From assembly GCA_002433075.1 (NCBI GenBank), contig DJHM01000034.1, forward strand, positions 1,009-65,008: 64,000 bases of DNA. The letters run 5' to 3'. The DNA is from Latescibacteria bacterium UBA6620 (GTDB lineage: Bacteria; Latescibacterota; UBA2968). Numbering within the stretch: the first letter of the stretch is position 1; each line of letters starts with the position of its first letter. A program made the translations under genes and the position numbers. Positions 51,624 through 59,731 of the stretch are shown here, piece by piece. The notes under the pieces were generated by a model, which saw only the letters and a list, made by a program, of their open reading frames with translations, was not told the DNA's origin and ran no database searches.

Positions 51624-53612
51624 ATGAGCCAGGCTGCCCCTTCTCTCCGCCCCGAGATTGACCGACCCGAGCAGGAAAATCCTGTCCGCAGAACCGTCGT
51701 GGGTGCCGGGTTCGTAACACTCATCCTCGCCTGCGCGACCGCGACGTATCTCGAGTTTCAAACCAGTTCGGCCTTGATGGCAATGTCCAACCTGCCGCTC
51801 GCCGTTCTCCTGCCGTTCGTCTTTTGGCTCCTCACGAACGTCTGCCTCAAGCGCTTCGCACCCAGACTCTCGCTCACAACGATCGAGCTCCGAGCCCTCC
51901 TGAGCATCCTGTGGGTTGGTGGCGCCTTCATCGGCTACAACTGGGCGACACAGTGGGTCGGAACGATGGCTGCCCCTCGGTATTACGCTTCACCGGAGAA
52001 CCGCTGGGAGGCCCTGATTTTCGACCATATGCCGTGGTGGATGTACCCATCGAGTTTCCCCGGCGTGGTCGATGGCGTCTACCTTGGGTTGCGCGATGAG
52101 GCCTCGATCCCGTGGGGCGCCTGGCTCGGCCCCGTCTTCTGGACAGCATCCGCGGCGTTGGCGATGACCGCGATCGGAATCGGTGTGACGGCCGTGTTTC
52201 AGAAGCAGTGGCATCAGCACGAGCGGCTCACCTACCCCCTGGCCCAGGTCACCACAGAGCTGACCGAAGGGTTCGACCGGCGTCGGGGGTGGCCTCCCTT
52301 CGTCAAGACATCCTTCTTCTGGTTCGGATCGATCGTCGCGGCTCTCCCCCTGCTATGGAACATCATCGCCTTCTGGTATCCCACTTTCCCGAGGATCTCG
52401 ATCTTCGACCCCTACAGCAGTCCCATCACCGGGCCCCGAGGGCTGAGGATTTCGCGCTACCTCCGTCGCTTCCGCTACCGAATCCTTCCCACCGTCCTCG
52501 GTTTCGGGTTCCTCTGCGAACTCAACATTCTGTTCAGCATCTGGTCGCTCTACCTTGTGGGCCAGGTCGCGCTCTACGCGATGGCCCGTACGGGGTTCTC
52601 GGTCGGACTGAGCGGTCAGGAAGCGGATTCGGTTGAAATCTCCCTCCTGTTCCGTCACGGCGCGATGGTGGCGCTGGCAGTGTGGGCGGTGTGGATTTCG
52701 CGCGGTCACCTCGCGGAAGTGTTCCGCCAGATCCGGCGGCCCCCACCGAAGGAGAAGGCGAGTACCGTCATCCTTTCTCCTCGAGGTGCCGCCTTTGCCC
52801 TCATCGGCGGGTACGGGTATATGATCTTCTGGCTGAGTGCGGTCGGCTACGACATCGCCATCGCAACTTTCTGGCTGACGCTCTTCTGGGCGAGCATCTT
52901 CGTCGCGATGAAATACCTCGCGGCGAGCGGATTCGCCTACCTGATGCCCTACTGGGGCTGGGGCGTACCCAAGATGTGGGTCGGAACCGCCCGAATGTCC
53001 GAATCGACGCTCGTGGCTCGCGGGATCGTCAACTGGCGGCTAATGTCGGGCTGGCGGCTGCCCGTTGCACTACCCCACGTCGACCGTTTGCTCGCCGGAA
53101 AAGCCTGGACGGCGTTCCTCATTTTCTGTTCCGCCCTCATCGGTCTCGTTGCAGCATCCCTGTATACCGTGTGGATCTGCTACACGGAAGGCGGCGCGTC
53201 GTTTCAGACGTGGTCACTCGTCGGCGCACCCAACGAGATGTATAATCTCATCGCCACCGAGTTGTCCGAAAAACGCACCGTAACCGATCCCGGCAAGATC
53301 GTGGTCTGGTTGTTGGGGATCTGCGTTTCTGCACTCGCAGTTGGCCTGCAGTCCTGGATCTCCTGGTGGCCTGTTCACCCGATGGGCCTGATGATGATGT
53401 TCGATGGGTACACGCGTCACCATTCGTTCCAGATTTTTCTCGTCTGGCTCGCCAAGCTGGCTGTCTTGCGATTCGGCGGCATCGGTCTCTACCGCCGACT
53501 CAGGCCGATCGCGTACGGCCTCATCGTGGGTTATGTCTTCGCCGCCGGGTGTTCGTTTCTTGTCGACGCAATCTGGTTTCCGGACGAGGGCCATCTCGTC
53601 CATTCGTATTGA
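51624..53612 (+). CDS. Large polytopic membrane protein, DUF6785-like
   Basis: A 662-residue protein with about 14 hydrophobic segments across the whole length and short charged loops. Notable segments are WVGGAFIGYNWATQWVGT, the HERLTYPLAQVTTELTEG loop, and HPMGLMMMFDGYTRHHSFQI near the C-terminus. I recognise the general DUF6785/DUF6784 type found in Planctomycetes and related uncultured bacteria, resembling OPT transporters in layout (HERLTYPLAQ is reminiscent of them). Transport of a sugar-acid or peptide is possible but unproven. UxuA lies 26 bases downstream. GTG 51618 is an alternative start. Confidence 0.75.
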   Translation: MSQAAPSLRPEIDRPEQENPVRRTVVGAGFVTLILACATATYLEFQTSSALMAMSNLPLAVLLPFVFWLLTNVCLKRFAPRLSLTTIELRALLSILWVGGAFIGYNWATQWVGTMAAPRYYASPENRWEALIFDHMPWWMYPSSFPGVVDGVYLGLRDEASIPWGAWLGPVFWTASAALAMTAIGIGVTAVFQKQWHQHERLTYPLAQVTTELTEGFDRRRGWPPFVKTSFFWFGSIVAALPLLWNIIAFWYPTFPRISIFDPYSSPITGPRGLRISRYLRRFRYRILPTVLGFGFLCELNILFSIWSLYLVGQVALYAMARTGFSVGLSGQEADSVEISLLFRHGAMVALAVWAVWISRGHLAEVFRQIRRPPPKEKASTVILSPRGAAFALIGGYGYMIFWLSAVGYDIAIATFWLTLFWASIFVAMKYLAASGFAYLMPYWGWGVPKMWVGTARMSESTLVARGIVNWRLMSGWRLPVALPHVDRLLAGKAWTAFLIFCSALIGLVAASLYTVWICYTEGGASFQTWSLVGAPNEMYNLIATELSEKRTVTDPGKIVVWLLGICVSALAVGLQSWISWWPVHPMGLMMMFDGYTRHHSFQIFLVWLAKLAVLRFGGIGLYRRLRPIAYGLIVGYVFAAGCSFLVDAIWFPDEGHLVHSY

Positions 53613-53638
53613 AGAAAGCCGCACGAAGGAGAATATCT

Positions 53639-54622
53639 ATGTATGTCGGAACGCAGTATTTAGGAACCTCGAGGATGGAGATGGAATTCCTCGTCCGTCA
53701 CGGTGTAACACACTTCGATGCCCGAGTCGAGGCGCATGACGTCGACACGCTCAAACGTCATCGTGAAGCAGCAGCGGAATACGGCGTGGATCTGGAGATG
53801 GTCCACATTCCGATTCAGGACAGCATCGGTCACGCAGCCCCCGATCGTGACGAGGCCATCGATCGGGTCTGTGAATGGATCGAGAATGCGGCGGAGGCGG
53901 GTCTTCGAGGGCTCAACTACAACTTCTGCGTCCTCAAAGCCGTCGATGCCGGGGGCTACGTTCAGCGCACCGAACGACGACCCGGACGTGGAGGAACGAC
54001 CTACAGTTCATTCGAGTTATCCAAATATGACAACGAGAAACGCTACGCCGCGGGTGAGGTCAGTCGCGAAGAGGCGTTCGAGCGAGCCGCATACTTTCTG
54101 GAGCGCATCATCCCGGTTGCCGAATCGAACAACCTTCAGATGGCCTGTCACCTGAACGACCCGCCCGCTCCCACCCTCAACGGCGTCGAGAAGTGGAACT
54201 ACCCCGTCTTCGACGGACTGAAGCGATTCAGCGAACTGGTCGACAGTCCGGTCCACGGCTTCAACTTCTGTTGTGGAGTTGCGGCGGAGGGACTCGACAA
54301 TCCCGCCGAAGAGCTCCCCGTCATCGTCAAGTACTTCGCGGAACGGAACAAGCTGTTCAACATACACTTCCGCAACATCCGCGGCGGGCTTCACGACTTC
54401 ACCGAGACGTGGCCCGACGAGGGCGATGTAAACATGTACCAGCTCGCGAAGATCCTGCACGAAGCGGGCTACGCGTATATGCTCATGCCCGATCACGCAC
54501 CTCAGCATCCCGATGACGTCGCACCCGAGGGTGTTTCCAACAGAGTCAAGCAGGGGTTCGCGTTTCAGTACGGATACATCATTGCGTTGATTCAGGCCGT
54601 GGAGAATGAAACAAAGGGGTAG
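53639..54622 (+). CDS. uxuA: Mannonate dehydratase-like protein (UxuA family)
   Basis: UxuA dehydrates D-mannonate to KDG. The 327-residue TIM barrel has RGLNYNFCVL, AGGYVQRTERRPGRGG, the metal-site MACHLNDPPAPTL, FNFCCGVAAEG, NIHFRNIRGG and YAYMLMPDHAPQHPDD. These Cys, His and Asp positions match the UxuA active site (H-x-N-D-P, C-G, H-F-R-N, D-H). It is shorter than E. coli UxuA (394), mainly because loops are reduced. ATG 53639 follows AAGGAG by 8 bases. It lies 26 bases after the membrane-protein gene and would feed kdgK and eda. Confidence 0.9.
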   Translation: MYVGTQYLGTSRMEMEFLVRHGVTHFDARVEAHDVDTLKRHREAAAEYGVDLEMVHIPIQDSIGHAAPDRDEAIDRVCEWIENAAEAGLRGLNYNFCVLKAVDAGGYVQRTERRPGRGGTTYSSFELSKYDNEKRYAAGEVSREEAFERAAYFLERIIPVAESNNLQMACHLNDPPAPTLNGVEKWNYPVFDGLKRFSELVDSPVHGFNFCCGVAAEGLDNPAEELPVIVKYFAERNKLFNIHFRNIRGGLHDFTETWPDEGDVNMYQLAKILHEAGYAYMLMPDHAPQHPDDVAPEGVSNRVKQGFAFQYGYIIALIQAVENETKG

Positions 54623-54632
54623 GCGTGGGCGC

Positions 54633-54742
54633 GAGCAGGAGAGCAGGTGTGTGAATGGCTCACTCAAAGTTTCGCCGCAACCCTTATGCGTAAGCCGGTC
54701 ACATTTTGCTTTTGCCACGCCTGCTCTCCCCTTCACCTGCTC
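54633..54742. repeat. Intergenic element with GAGAGCAGGTGTG inverted ends, copy 1
   Basis: Left arm GAGCAGGAGAGCAGGTGTG (54633-54651), right arm CACGCCTGCTCTCC then CTTCACCTGCTC (54716-54742). The arms are imperfect inverted repeats around a ~64-base core. Related elements lie at 60658-60754 and 62581-62682, each directly after a plus-strand gene. Confidence 0.7.
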
Positions 54743-54765
54743 ACGACCCATTCGAGGAGAGTGAT

Positions 54766-55509
54766 TTGACCAGAAGATTGGATACACGAGTCGCCATCGT
54801 AACCGGTGCCAGCCAGGGGATCGGGCGAGCGATTGCCGTCGCGTTCGGAAAGGAAGGCGCGAAAGTGACAACGACGGCGCGGACGACCTCGGCGATCGAG
54901 GAGGTCTGCGACGAGATCGAGGCGAACGGATCGGAAAGTCTTGCCATCACCGCGGATGTAGGAGAGGAGAGCGCACTTCATCGGATTGTCGACGAAACCC
55001 TCGGCCGGTTCGGGCGCATCGACATCCTCGTCAACAACGCGGCCATCATCCATCCGAAAATCGACCTCGTCGACTTCGACCCACAGCTCTGGCGGCAAGT
55101 CATTGACGTCAATCTCGTGGGCGCAGCCCTGCTCACGAAGCTCGTACTTCCGACGATGATCGAGAATCGCTACGGGAAAATCATCAACATCGCCAGCATC
55201 GGGGGACGGAAGGGCGGTCAGGGTCGCACAGCGTATCGCGTCACAAAAGCCGGGCTGATCAGTTTGACCGAGAGTGTGGCGGCGGAGGTGAAGCAACACG
55301 GGATCGACGTCAACGCGATCTGTCCGGGCGGTGTCGACACGGAGGGTTATCGCGATGCCTTCGACACGCGAGGGCGTCCGGACAATCCACGATTGATGCT
55401 TCCCGAGGAAATCGCCGAAGTGGCCGTCTTCCTCGCCTCGGGCGCGAGTTCTGCTATCACAGGATCCGCCGTCGATGCGTTCGGCGGGACGAATCCGTTG
55501 TTCGGGTGA
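54766..55509 (+). CDS. Short-chain dehydrogenase/reductase, TTG start
   Basis: A 247-residue classical SDR: VAIVTGASQGIGRAIAVAFG (T-G-x-x-x-G-x-G), ILVNNAAII, INIASIGGRKG (Ser), and AYRVTKAGLISL (Y-x-x-x-K). It resembles gluconate 5-dehydrogenase or 3-oxoacyl reductases; in this uronate setting a mannonate or fructuronate oxidoreductase role is plausible but unproved. The TTG at 54766 has GAGGAGA 3-9 bases upstream; ATG 54706 would lie inside the repeat. It is separated from uxuA by the repeat. Confidence 0.85.
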   Translation: MTRRLDTRVAIVTGASQGIGRAIAVAFGKEGAKVTTTARTTSAIEEVCDEIEANGSESLAITADVGEESALHRIVDETLGRFGRIDILVNNAAIIHPKIDLVDFDPQLWRQVIDVNLVGAALLTKLVLPTMIENRYGKIINIASIGGRKGGQGRTAYRVTKAGLISLTESVAAEVKQHGIDVNAICPGGVDTEGYRDAFDTRGRPDNPRLMLPEEIAEVAVFLASGASSAITGSAVDAFGGTNPLFG

Positions 55510-55598
55510 ACCAGATGAACGGGACCACACGGAAAACGGGTGACATTTACTTCTCGCAGCCTTGGTAGGTGGGAATAGCCTTCACACTGCCACAAAGT

Positions 55599-55700
55599 AA
55601 TGTCATCCCTGCAGGCCTCAGGCCGGGATCCATTCTGTCCGCTAGCGAGGCGAGTTCATACGGACAGGACCCAAGCCAGGAAGCGAGCCGGGGTGACATT
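55599..55700. repeat. Inverted-repeat element with TGTCATCCC/GGGTGACATT ends
   Basis: AATGTCATCCC (55599-55609) and GGGGTGACATT (55690-55700) form inverted ends around a ~80-base core without a gene. The same ends recur at 55729 and 56176 around the GIY-YIG gene and at 56198-56253. Confidence 0.65.
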
Positions 55701-55728
55701 GACTTTCGCACCAACCGCACACCAACAC

Positions 55729-56176
55729 TGTCATCCCGGCAATCTTCAGGCCAGGATCCATTATTCTGCGATGGAAGGATAGAGGTCCTTCCATTCGGGG
55801 CTCATTCGCTCGATCAGCCTGTACTTGTAAAGCCGTTTCCACCGCTTGATTTGCTTCTCTCTTAGCAGTGCAGTGTGAACTTCCGGGAGGGTCTCGTAAT
55901 AGACCAACAGGTTGAGATCGTATCTCTTAGTGAATCCGTCAATCTGGCCCTCGCGGTGTTCGAGCGCACGCTCGGGGAGATTGCTCGTGACACCTGTGTA
56001 CAGCGTTTCCCTTGCGTGATTCGTGACGATGTAGACGAAGTAAATTCACAAGATCAGTCATGAGGGCGAGTGTAGTCGAAAGGCGTGTAGGGTACAAATC
56101 CCAGACGTAAATCGTCACTTTGTGTCGTGAAAAAGGTCCGAATGGACCCCGGCCAAAAGCGAACCGGCGTGACATT
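55729..56176. mobile_element. GIY-YIG gene framed by TGTCATCCCGG inverted repeats
   Basis: Left end TGTCATCCCGGCAATC (from 55729) with CCAGGATCC soon after; right end GGACCCCGG...CCGGCGTGACATT (ending 56176). Between them lies a single GIY-YIG nuclease gene on the minus strand. The ends match the gene-less repeats at 55599-55700 and 56198-56253, suggesting one repeat family with a nuclease-carrying form. Mobility is inference. Confidence 0.45.
55761..56061 (-). CDS. GIY-YIG superfamily nuclease, frame broken near its start
   Basis: A UvrC-type GIY-YIG domain of about 95 residues (COG2827-like). In the main frame it reads YFVYIVTNHARETLYTGVTS, ALEHREGQIDGFTKRYDLN, LLVYYETL, LLREKQIKRWKRLYKYRLIE and PEWKDLYPSIAE, ending TAA at 55761-55763. 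The likely start ATG at 56061 (MTDLVN) is one base out of phase with the rest; an extra T near 56041-56046 (AATTTAC) explains it. Alternatively initiation is at ATT 56045, directly after a TGA. Similar proteins are DNA nucleases of unknown role. Short, and missed by simple start-to-stop calling. Confidence 0.75.
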
Positions 56177-56197
56177 GGCTTTCTTGCGCGACACATG

Positions 56198-56253
56198 ATT
56201 GTCATCCTGGAAAGGATCGATTCTACGCGGACAAGAACAGACAGGCTGACATT
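56198..56253. repeat. Short element with TTGTCATCC / GGCTGACATT ends
   Basis: ATTGTCATCCTGG (from 56198) and AGGCTGACATT (to 56253) are inverted ends with a ~35-base core. It lies just upstream of the Nudix gene and belongs to the family at 55599-55700. Confidence 0.5.
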
Positions 56254-56273
56254 ACTCTTTCTTTACTGCGTGC

Positions 56274-56795
56274 ATGCGACTTCTCGGCGAGATTTATCAC
56301 GATGACGGACTGGATCTAACCGGTCGAACCGTGACCAGACGGGCAGTTCGCGCCATCATTCTGCGCGACCGTGAAATGCTCATGATCCACTCTCCGGTGA
56401 ACGGCGACTACAAGTTCCCCGGAGGAGGCGTTGAGCCTTCAGAAACAGACGAAGAAGCGCTGGCCCGCGAGGTCCTGGAAGAGTGTGGCACGGACGTGAA
56501 CGAAGTCGGGAAGGCCTATGGCGAAATGGTTTCCTATCGGGCTGCGAGGGAAGAAGGCGCCGACATTTTCAAGATGACGTCCCGCTACTACCGTTGCACC
56601 ATTCACGATCGGGCATTCGGGGAACAGCAACTGGATCGCTACGAAGAAGCGTTCGAATTCAGACCCGTCTGGGTTGACATTCGTGATGCTGTGCAAAAGA
56701 ATGAGATCGTCCTGGCTTCTCCCGGGCCGCCGCGATGGACGAAACGGGAGACGTTCGTCCTCGATCACCTGATCACTCACTCCATTCACGACTGA
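56274..56795 (+). CDS. Nudix hydrolase
   Basis: Nudix enzymes hydrolyse nucleoside diphosphates linked to another group. The 173-residue protein has a complete Nudix box GGVEPSETDEEALAREV followed by LEECGT (G-x5-E-x7-R-E-V-x-E-E-x-G), preceded by AVRAIILRDREMLMI and YKFPGGG. A longer C-terminal part (~95-173) may form a specific substrate pocket. The 20 bases upstream do not show a strong ribosome site. It is 17 bases before the amidohydrolase gene. Specific substrate unknown. Confidence 0.88.
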   Translation: MRLLGEIYHDDGLDLTGRTVTRRAVRAIILRDREMLMIHSPVNGDYKFPGGGVEPSETDEEALAREVLEECGTDVNEVGKAYGEMVSYRAAREEGADIFKMTSRYYRCTIHDRAFGEQQLDRYEEAFEFRPVWVDIRDAVQKNEIVLASPGPPRWTKRETFVLDHLITHSIHD

Positions 56796-56812
56796 GAAAG
56801 CGGAGACTGACG

Positions 56813-58039
56813 ATGCGGTACGAACTACTCCTCAAAAACGGTCACGTCATCGATCCAAAGAACGGAGTCGATGAAATCCGCGATGTGGCCATCGTGGATG
56901 GAAAAATCGCGGATGTCACGGCTGGGATACCCGAGGATCAGGCGAAGCAGGTTATCGACGTCTCGAATCTTCTCGTCACACCTGGGCTCGTCGACATCCA
57001 TACGCACATGTACGCCACGCCGGGTTACAAGAATGCCTGGGCCGGCGACAACAGCATTCTCCCGGACGGGTTCAGTTTCAGATCCGGCGTGACCACAATG
57101 GTCGACACAGGAAGCGCCGGTTGTCGTACGTTCGAGGATTTCCGAATGCGCGTCCTCGATCGTTTCCAGACCCGCACATTCGCATTCGTCAACATCGTGG
57201 GAATGGGAATGGTCACCAACGACGTCGAGCAGAACATCTCCGACATGGATGTGGACATCACCGCATCGGTCATGAAGGAGAACGCCGATGTCGTTGTCGG
57301 AGCAAAAACGGCTCACTATCGCGGCCCGGAGTGGATTTCTGTCGATCGAACACTCGCGGCGGGGAAGGCGGCCGGAATGCCGTCGATGATCGACTTCGGT
57401 CTCTTCCTCAAGGAACGGCCCTACTACGAACTGGTGACCGAACGCATGGCGCCCGGAGACATCACGACCCATATGTTTCTTGGCGACGTGCCCTGGGTTC
57501 GTCCGGACGGGAAGCTCTTCGACTACCTCTACAAGGCCCGTGAGCGCGGCATCATCTTCGACGTCGGACACGGGGGTGGCAGCTTCTACTGGCGCAACGC
57601 CGTTCCCGCCATCGCACAGGGCTTTTTCCCTGATTCTATCTCTACCGATCTTCACACCAAGTGCATGAACGACGCGATGCAGGACATGACCAATGTGATG
57701 TCCAAGCTCCTCGTCATCGGCATGCCTCTCAACGAAGTGATCCGCGCTTCCACCATCAACCCGGCCCACGAGATCGGCCATCCCGAGTTCGGTCATCTCT
57801 CGGTTGGCGCCGTTGCCGATGTCGCTTGCCTCAATCTTCTGGAAGGCGATTTCGCGTACCTGGATGTCCGAGATGGCAAATTCGAGGGGACCCAGCGGCT
57901 CCGTGCCGAATTGACGCTTCTCCATGGCCAGGTTGTGTGGGACTGGAACGCACGGACCGGGATCGATTACCGGGAGCTGGGTGATACCTACGGCGTAAGG
58001 AACCAGGAAGACGGCCTCATCCTGCCACCGGAACCGTAG
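56813..58039 (+). CDS. Amidohydrolase/deacetylase-family metallohydrolase
   Basis: A 408-residue paralogue of the 35134-36372 protein. Metal motifs are LVTPGLVDIHTHMYATPG (H-x-H), VVGAKTAHYRGPEW (Lys), ITTHMFLGDVPW, FDVGHGGGSFYW and SISTDLHTKCMND (Asp). The His-rich MTHHS motif of the paralogue is replaced by PSMIDFGLF, so one ligand differs. Tandem conservation of TMVDTGSAG and PDAIS/PDSIS shows close relationship. ATG 56813 is preferred because CGGAG precedes it by 6 bases. Substrate unknown. Confidence 0.85.
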   Translation: MRYELLLKNGHVIDPKNGVDEIRDVAIVDGKIADVTAGIPEDQAKQVIDVSNLLVTPGLVDIHTHMYATPGYKNAWAGDNSILPDGFSFRSGVTTMVDTGSAGCRTFEDFRMRVLDRFQTRTFAFVNIVGMGMVTNDVEQNISDMDVDITASVMKENADVVVGAKTAHYRGPEWISVDRTLAAGKAAGMPSMIDFGLFLKERPYYELVTERMAPGDITTHMFLGDVPWVRPDGKLFDYLYKARERGIIFDVGHGGGSFYWRNAVPAIAQGFFPDSISTDLHTKCMNDAMQDMTNVMSKLLVIGMPLNEVIRASTINPAHEIGHPEFGHLSVGAVADVACLNLLEGDFAYLDVRDGKFEGTQRLRAELTLLHGQVVWDWNARTGIDYRELGDTYGVRNQEDGLILPPEP

Positions 58040-58147
58040 TCTCCCCTCTCCAGGCCTCGACGTACGTTTCCTTCCGTTTGTTCCGTGGTCCAGCCTTTTT
58101 CGTGTGTTTCGTGTATTTCGTGGTAGTCTTTGTTTATAGGAGAAATG

Positions 58148-58972
58148 ATGGATGGATTAGATTCAACAATGTTGACCTGTAAAGTCGTATGGGTAACCGC
58201 TTCCGCTCGTGGCCTGGGACGAGCGATCGCCGAACGTCTAGCCCGATGTGGCGCATCGATGGTCGTGCACAGCCGGTCCGAGAAGACGCCTGCGGAATTC
58301 GGAGAGGCCGACTCCACCCACGACGTGGCTGAAGAAATGGCAAAGATCGGCAACCCGATTACCACCGTCTTCGCGGACGTGTCCGATCCTGGCCAGGTGA
58401 AGGCTGCCGTCGAAAAAATCGAAAACGACCTGGGTCCGATCGACATTCTCGTCAACAATGCGGGTGGCGACATCGCTGCACAGGGCGGAAAACCCGACCC
58501 CAACGGCGCCTATAACATCTCGCCCGAAGACGTAAAGTCGATCGTCGATCGGAATCTGATCACGACGGTCGATTGCTGTCGGGAGGTCGTACCTCGCATG
58601 ATCGAACGTGGATCCGGACGCATCGTCAACATCGGCTCCGTCGCCGGGTTCGCCGGACGCTCGGATGGTGTCCTCTACGCATCCGCCAAGGCCGCTCAGG
58701 CCAACTACACGCGTTGCCTGGCATCGCAGCTTCGCGAAAACAACATCACAGTCAACATGGTTGCTCCCGGCGGCTCGCTCAGTGCCCGCTTCCTCGCAAC
58801 ACGCCAGGCCAGCGAAGAATTGCTCGAAGCGATGAACAAGCCCACCCTCGAACGCTACGCCACACCCGACGAGATCGCCGCCGCAGTTCAGTTCTTCGCG
58901 TCCCCACTCGCCGACTTCGTCAGTGGCCAGATCCTGAGAGTCGACGGCGGCAGTCAGCTCATCGCCGCATAA
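58148..58972 (+). CDS. Short-chain dehydrogenase/reductase
   Basis: A 274-residue SDR: VVWVTASARGLGRAIAERLA (T-x-S-A-R-G-L-G in place of T-G-x-x-x-G-x-G), ILVNNAGGD, IVNIGSVAGFAG (Ser), and LYASAKAAQANY (Y-x-x-x-K). The first glycine of the Rossmann motif is Ala. It is followed 5 bases later by an HD-domain gene, so the two are co-transcribed. ATG 58148 sits 5 bases after GGAG; ATG 58145 is the close alternative. Confidence 0.83.
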   Translation: MDGLDSTMLTCKVVWVTASARGLGRAIAERLARCGASMVVHSRSEKTPAEFGEADSTHDVAEEMAKIGNPITTVFADVSDPGQVKAAVEKIENDLGPIDILVNNAGGDIAAQGGKPDPNGAYNISPEDVKSIVDRNLITTVDCCREVVPRMIERGSGRIVNIGSVAGFAGRSDGVLYASAKAAQANYTRCLASQLRENNITVNMVAPGGSLSARFLATRQASEELLEAMNKPTLERYATPDEIAAAVQFFASPLADFVSGQILRVDGGSQLIAA

Positions 58973-58977
58973 GTCCG

Positions 58978-59607
58978 GTGGATCGGCTCCCTTCGATCGA
59001 GCAGGCCGAAGCCTATCTGTCCGAAGCAGGCCGGCTGAACCCCGGCAAGTGGGTCGATCATTCGGGATACGTGGCTCGGGCCGCTCAGGCCATTGGTCGA
59101 GAGCACCCCGACATCGATGCCGGAAAGGCATATGCGCTGGGGCTCATCCACGATGTCGGCCGTCGTGTCGGCATGCGCCACATCGTCGAAGGCTATAAGT
59201 TGCTCAACGAAGAGGGCTTCCCCGATGCCGCCCGGATCTGTCTGACGCACTCCTTCCCCGGAAAGGTCGTAGCGTTCGATTTCCCCAAATGGGACTGCTC
59301 TGAAGGAGAGTGCACGCTCGTCAGAAATTTCCTGTCAGAAACAGATTACAATGCTTACGATCGACTGCTGCAACTAGGTGATGCGCTCGGAACGGCCGCC
59401 GGCTATTGTCTTATGGAAAAGCGGATGATCGACGCCGCGATTCGCCACGCCGGCGAGTGGGATGCCTCGCAACAGTTCGCTAAATGGACGGCCACGTTCT
59501 CGATCAAGGAAGAGATGGAGAAAGCGATCGGGTGTTCGATCTATCAACTCTTGCCGGGAGTGGTTGAAACAACGTTCGAGTTTTCTCCTGGACGAATCGA
59601 TTCGTGA
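58978..59607 (+). CDS. HD-domain hydrolase
   Basis: A 209-residue HD-superfamily protein: an H...HD...D arrangement with DHSGYVARAAQAIG (first His), YALGLIHDVGRRVGMRH (HD pair), and a distal Asp in RLLQLGDALGTAAG. HD proteins are metal-dependent phosphohydrolases acting on nucleotides or phospho-sugars. GTG 58978 starts five bases after the SDR stop and gives the expected N-terminus (PSIEQAEAYLSEAGRL). Earlier in-frame sequence overlaps the SDR gene and is not part of it. Confidence 0.85.
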   Translation: MDRLPSIEQAEAYLSEAGRLNPGKWVDHSGYVARAAQAIGREHPDIDAGKAYALGLIHDVGRRVGMRHIVEGYKLLNEEGFPDAARICLTHSFPGKVVAFDFPKWDCSEGECTLVRNFLSETDYNAYDRLLQLGDALGTAAGYCLMEKRMIDAAIRHAGEWDASQQFAKWTATFSIKEEMEKAIGCSIYQLLPGVVETTFEFSPGRIDS

Positions 59608-59731
59608 TAACACCACACCGATGTCGTTCCCCTTTGATTGGTTCCAACATCCGGTATCTTAAACCGCCGCTCGAGGAGCGGTGGCCCCGAGAGATGGTTT
59701 CGCCAGCGTGATAAAAAAAAGGAGATGAGAA

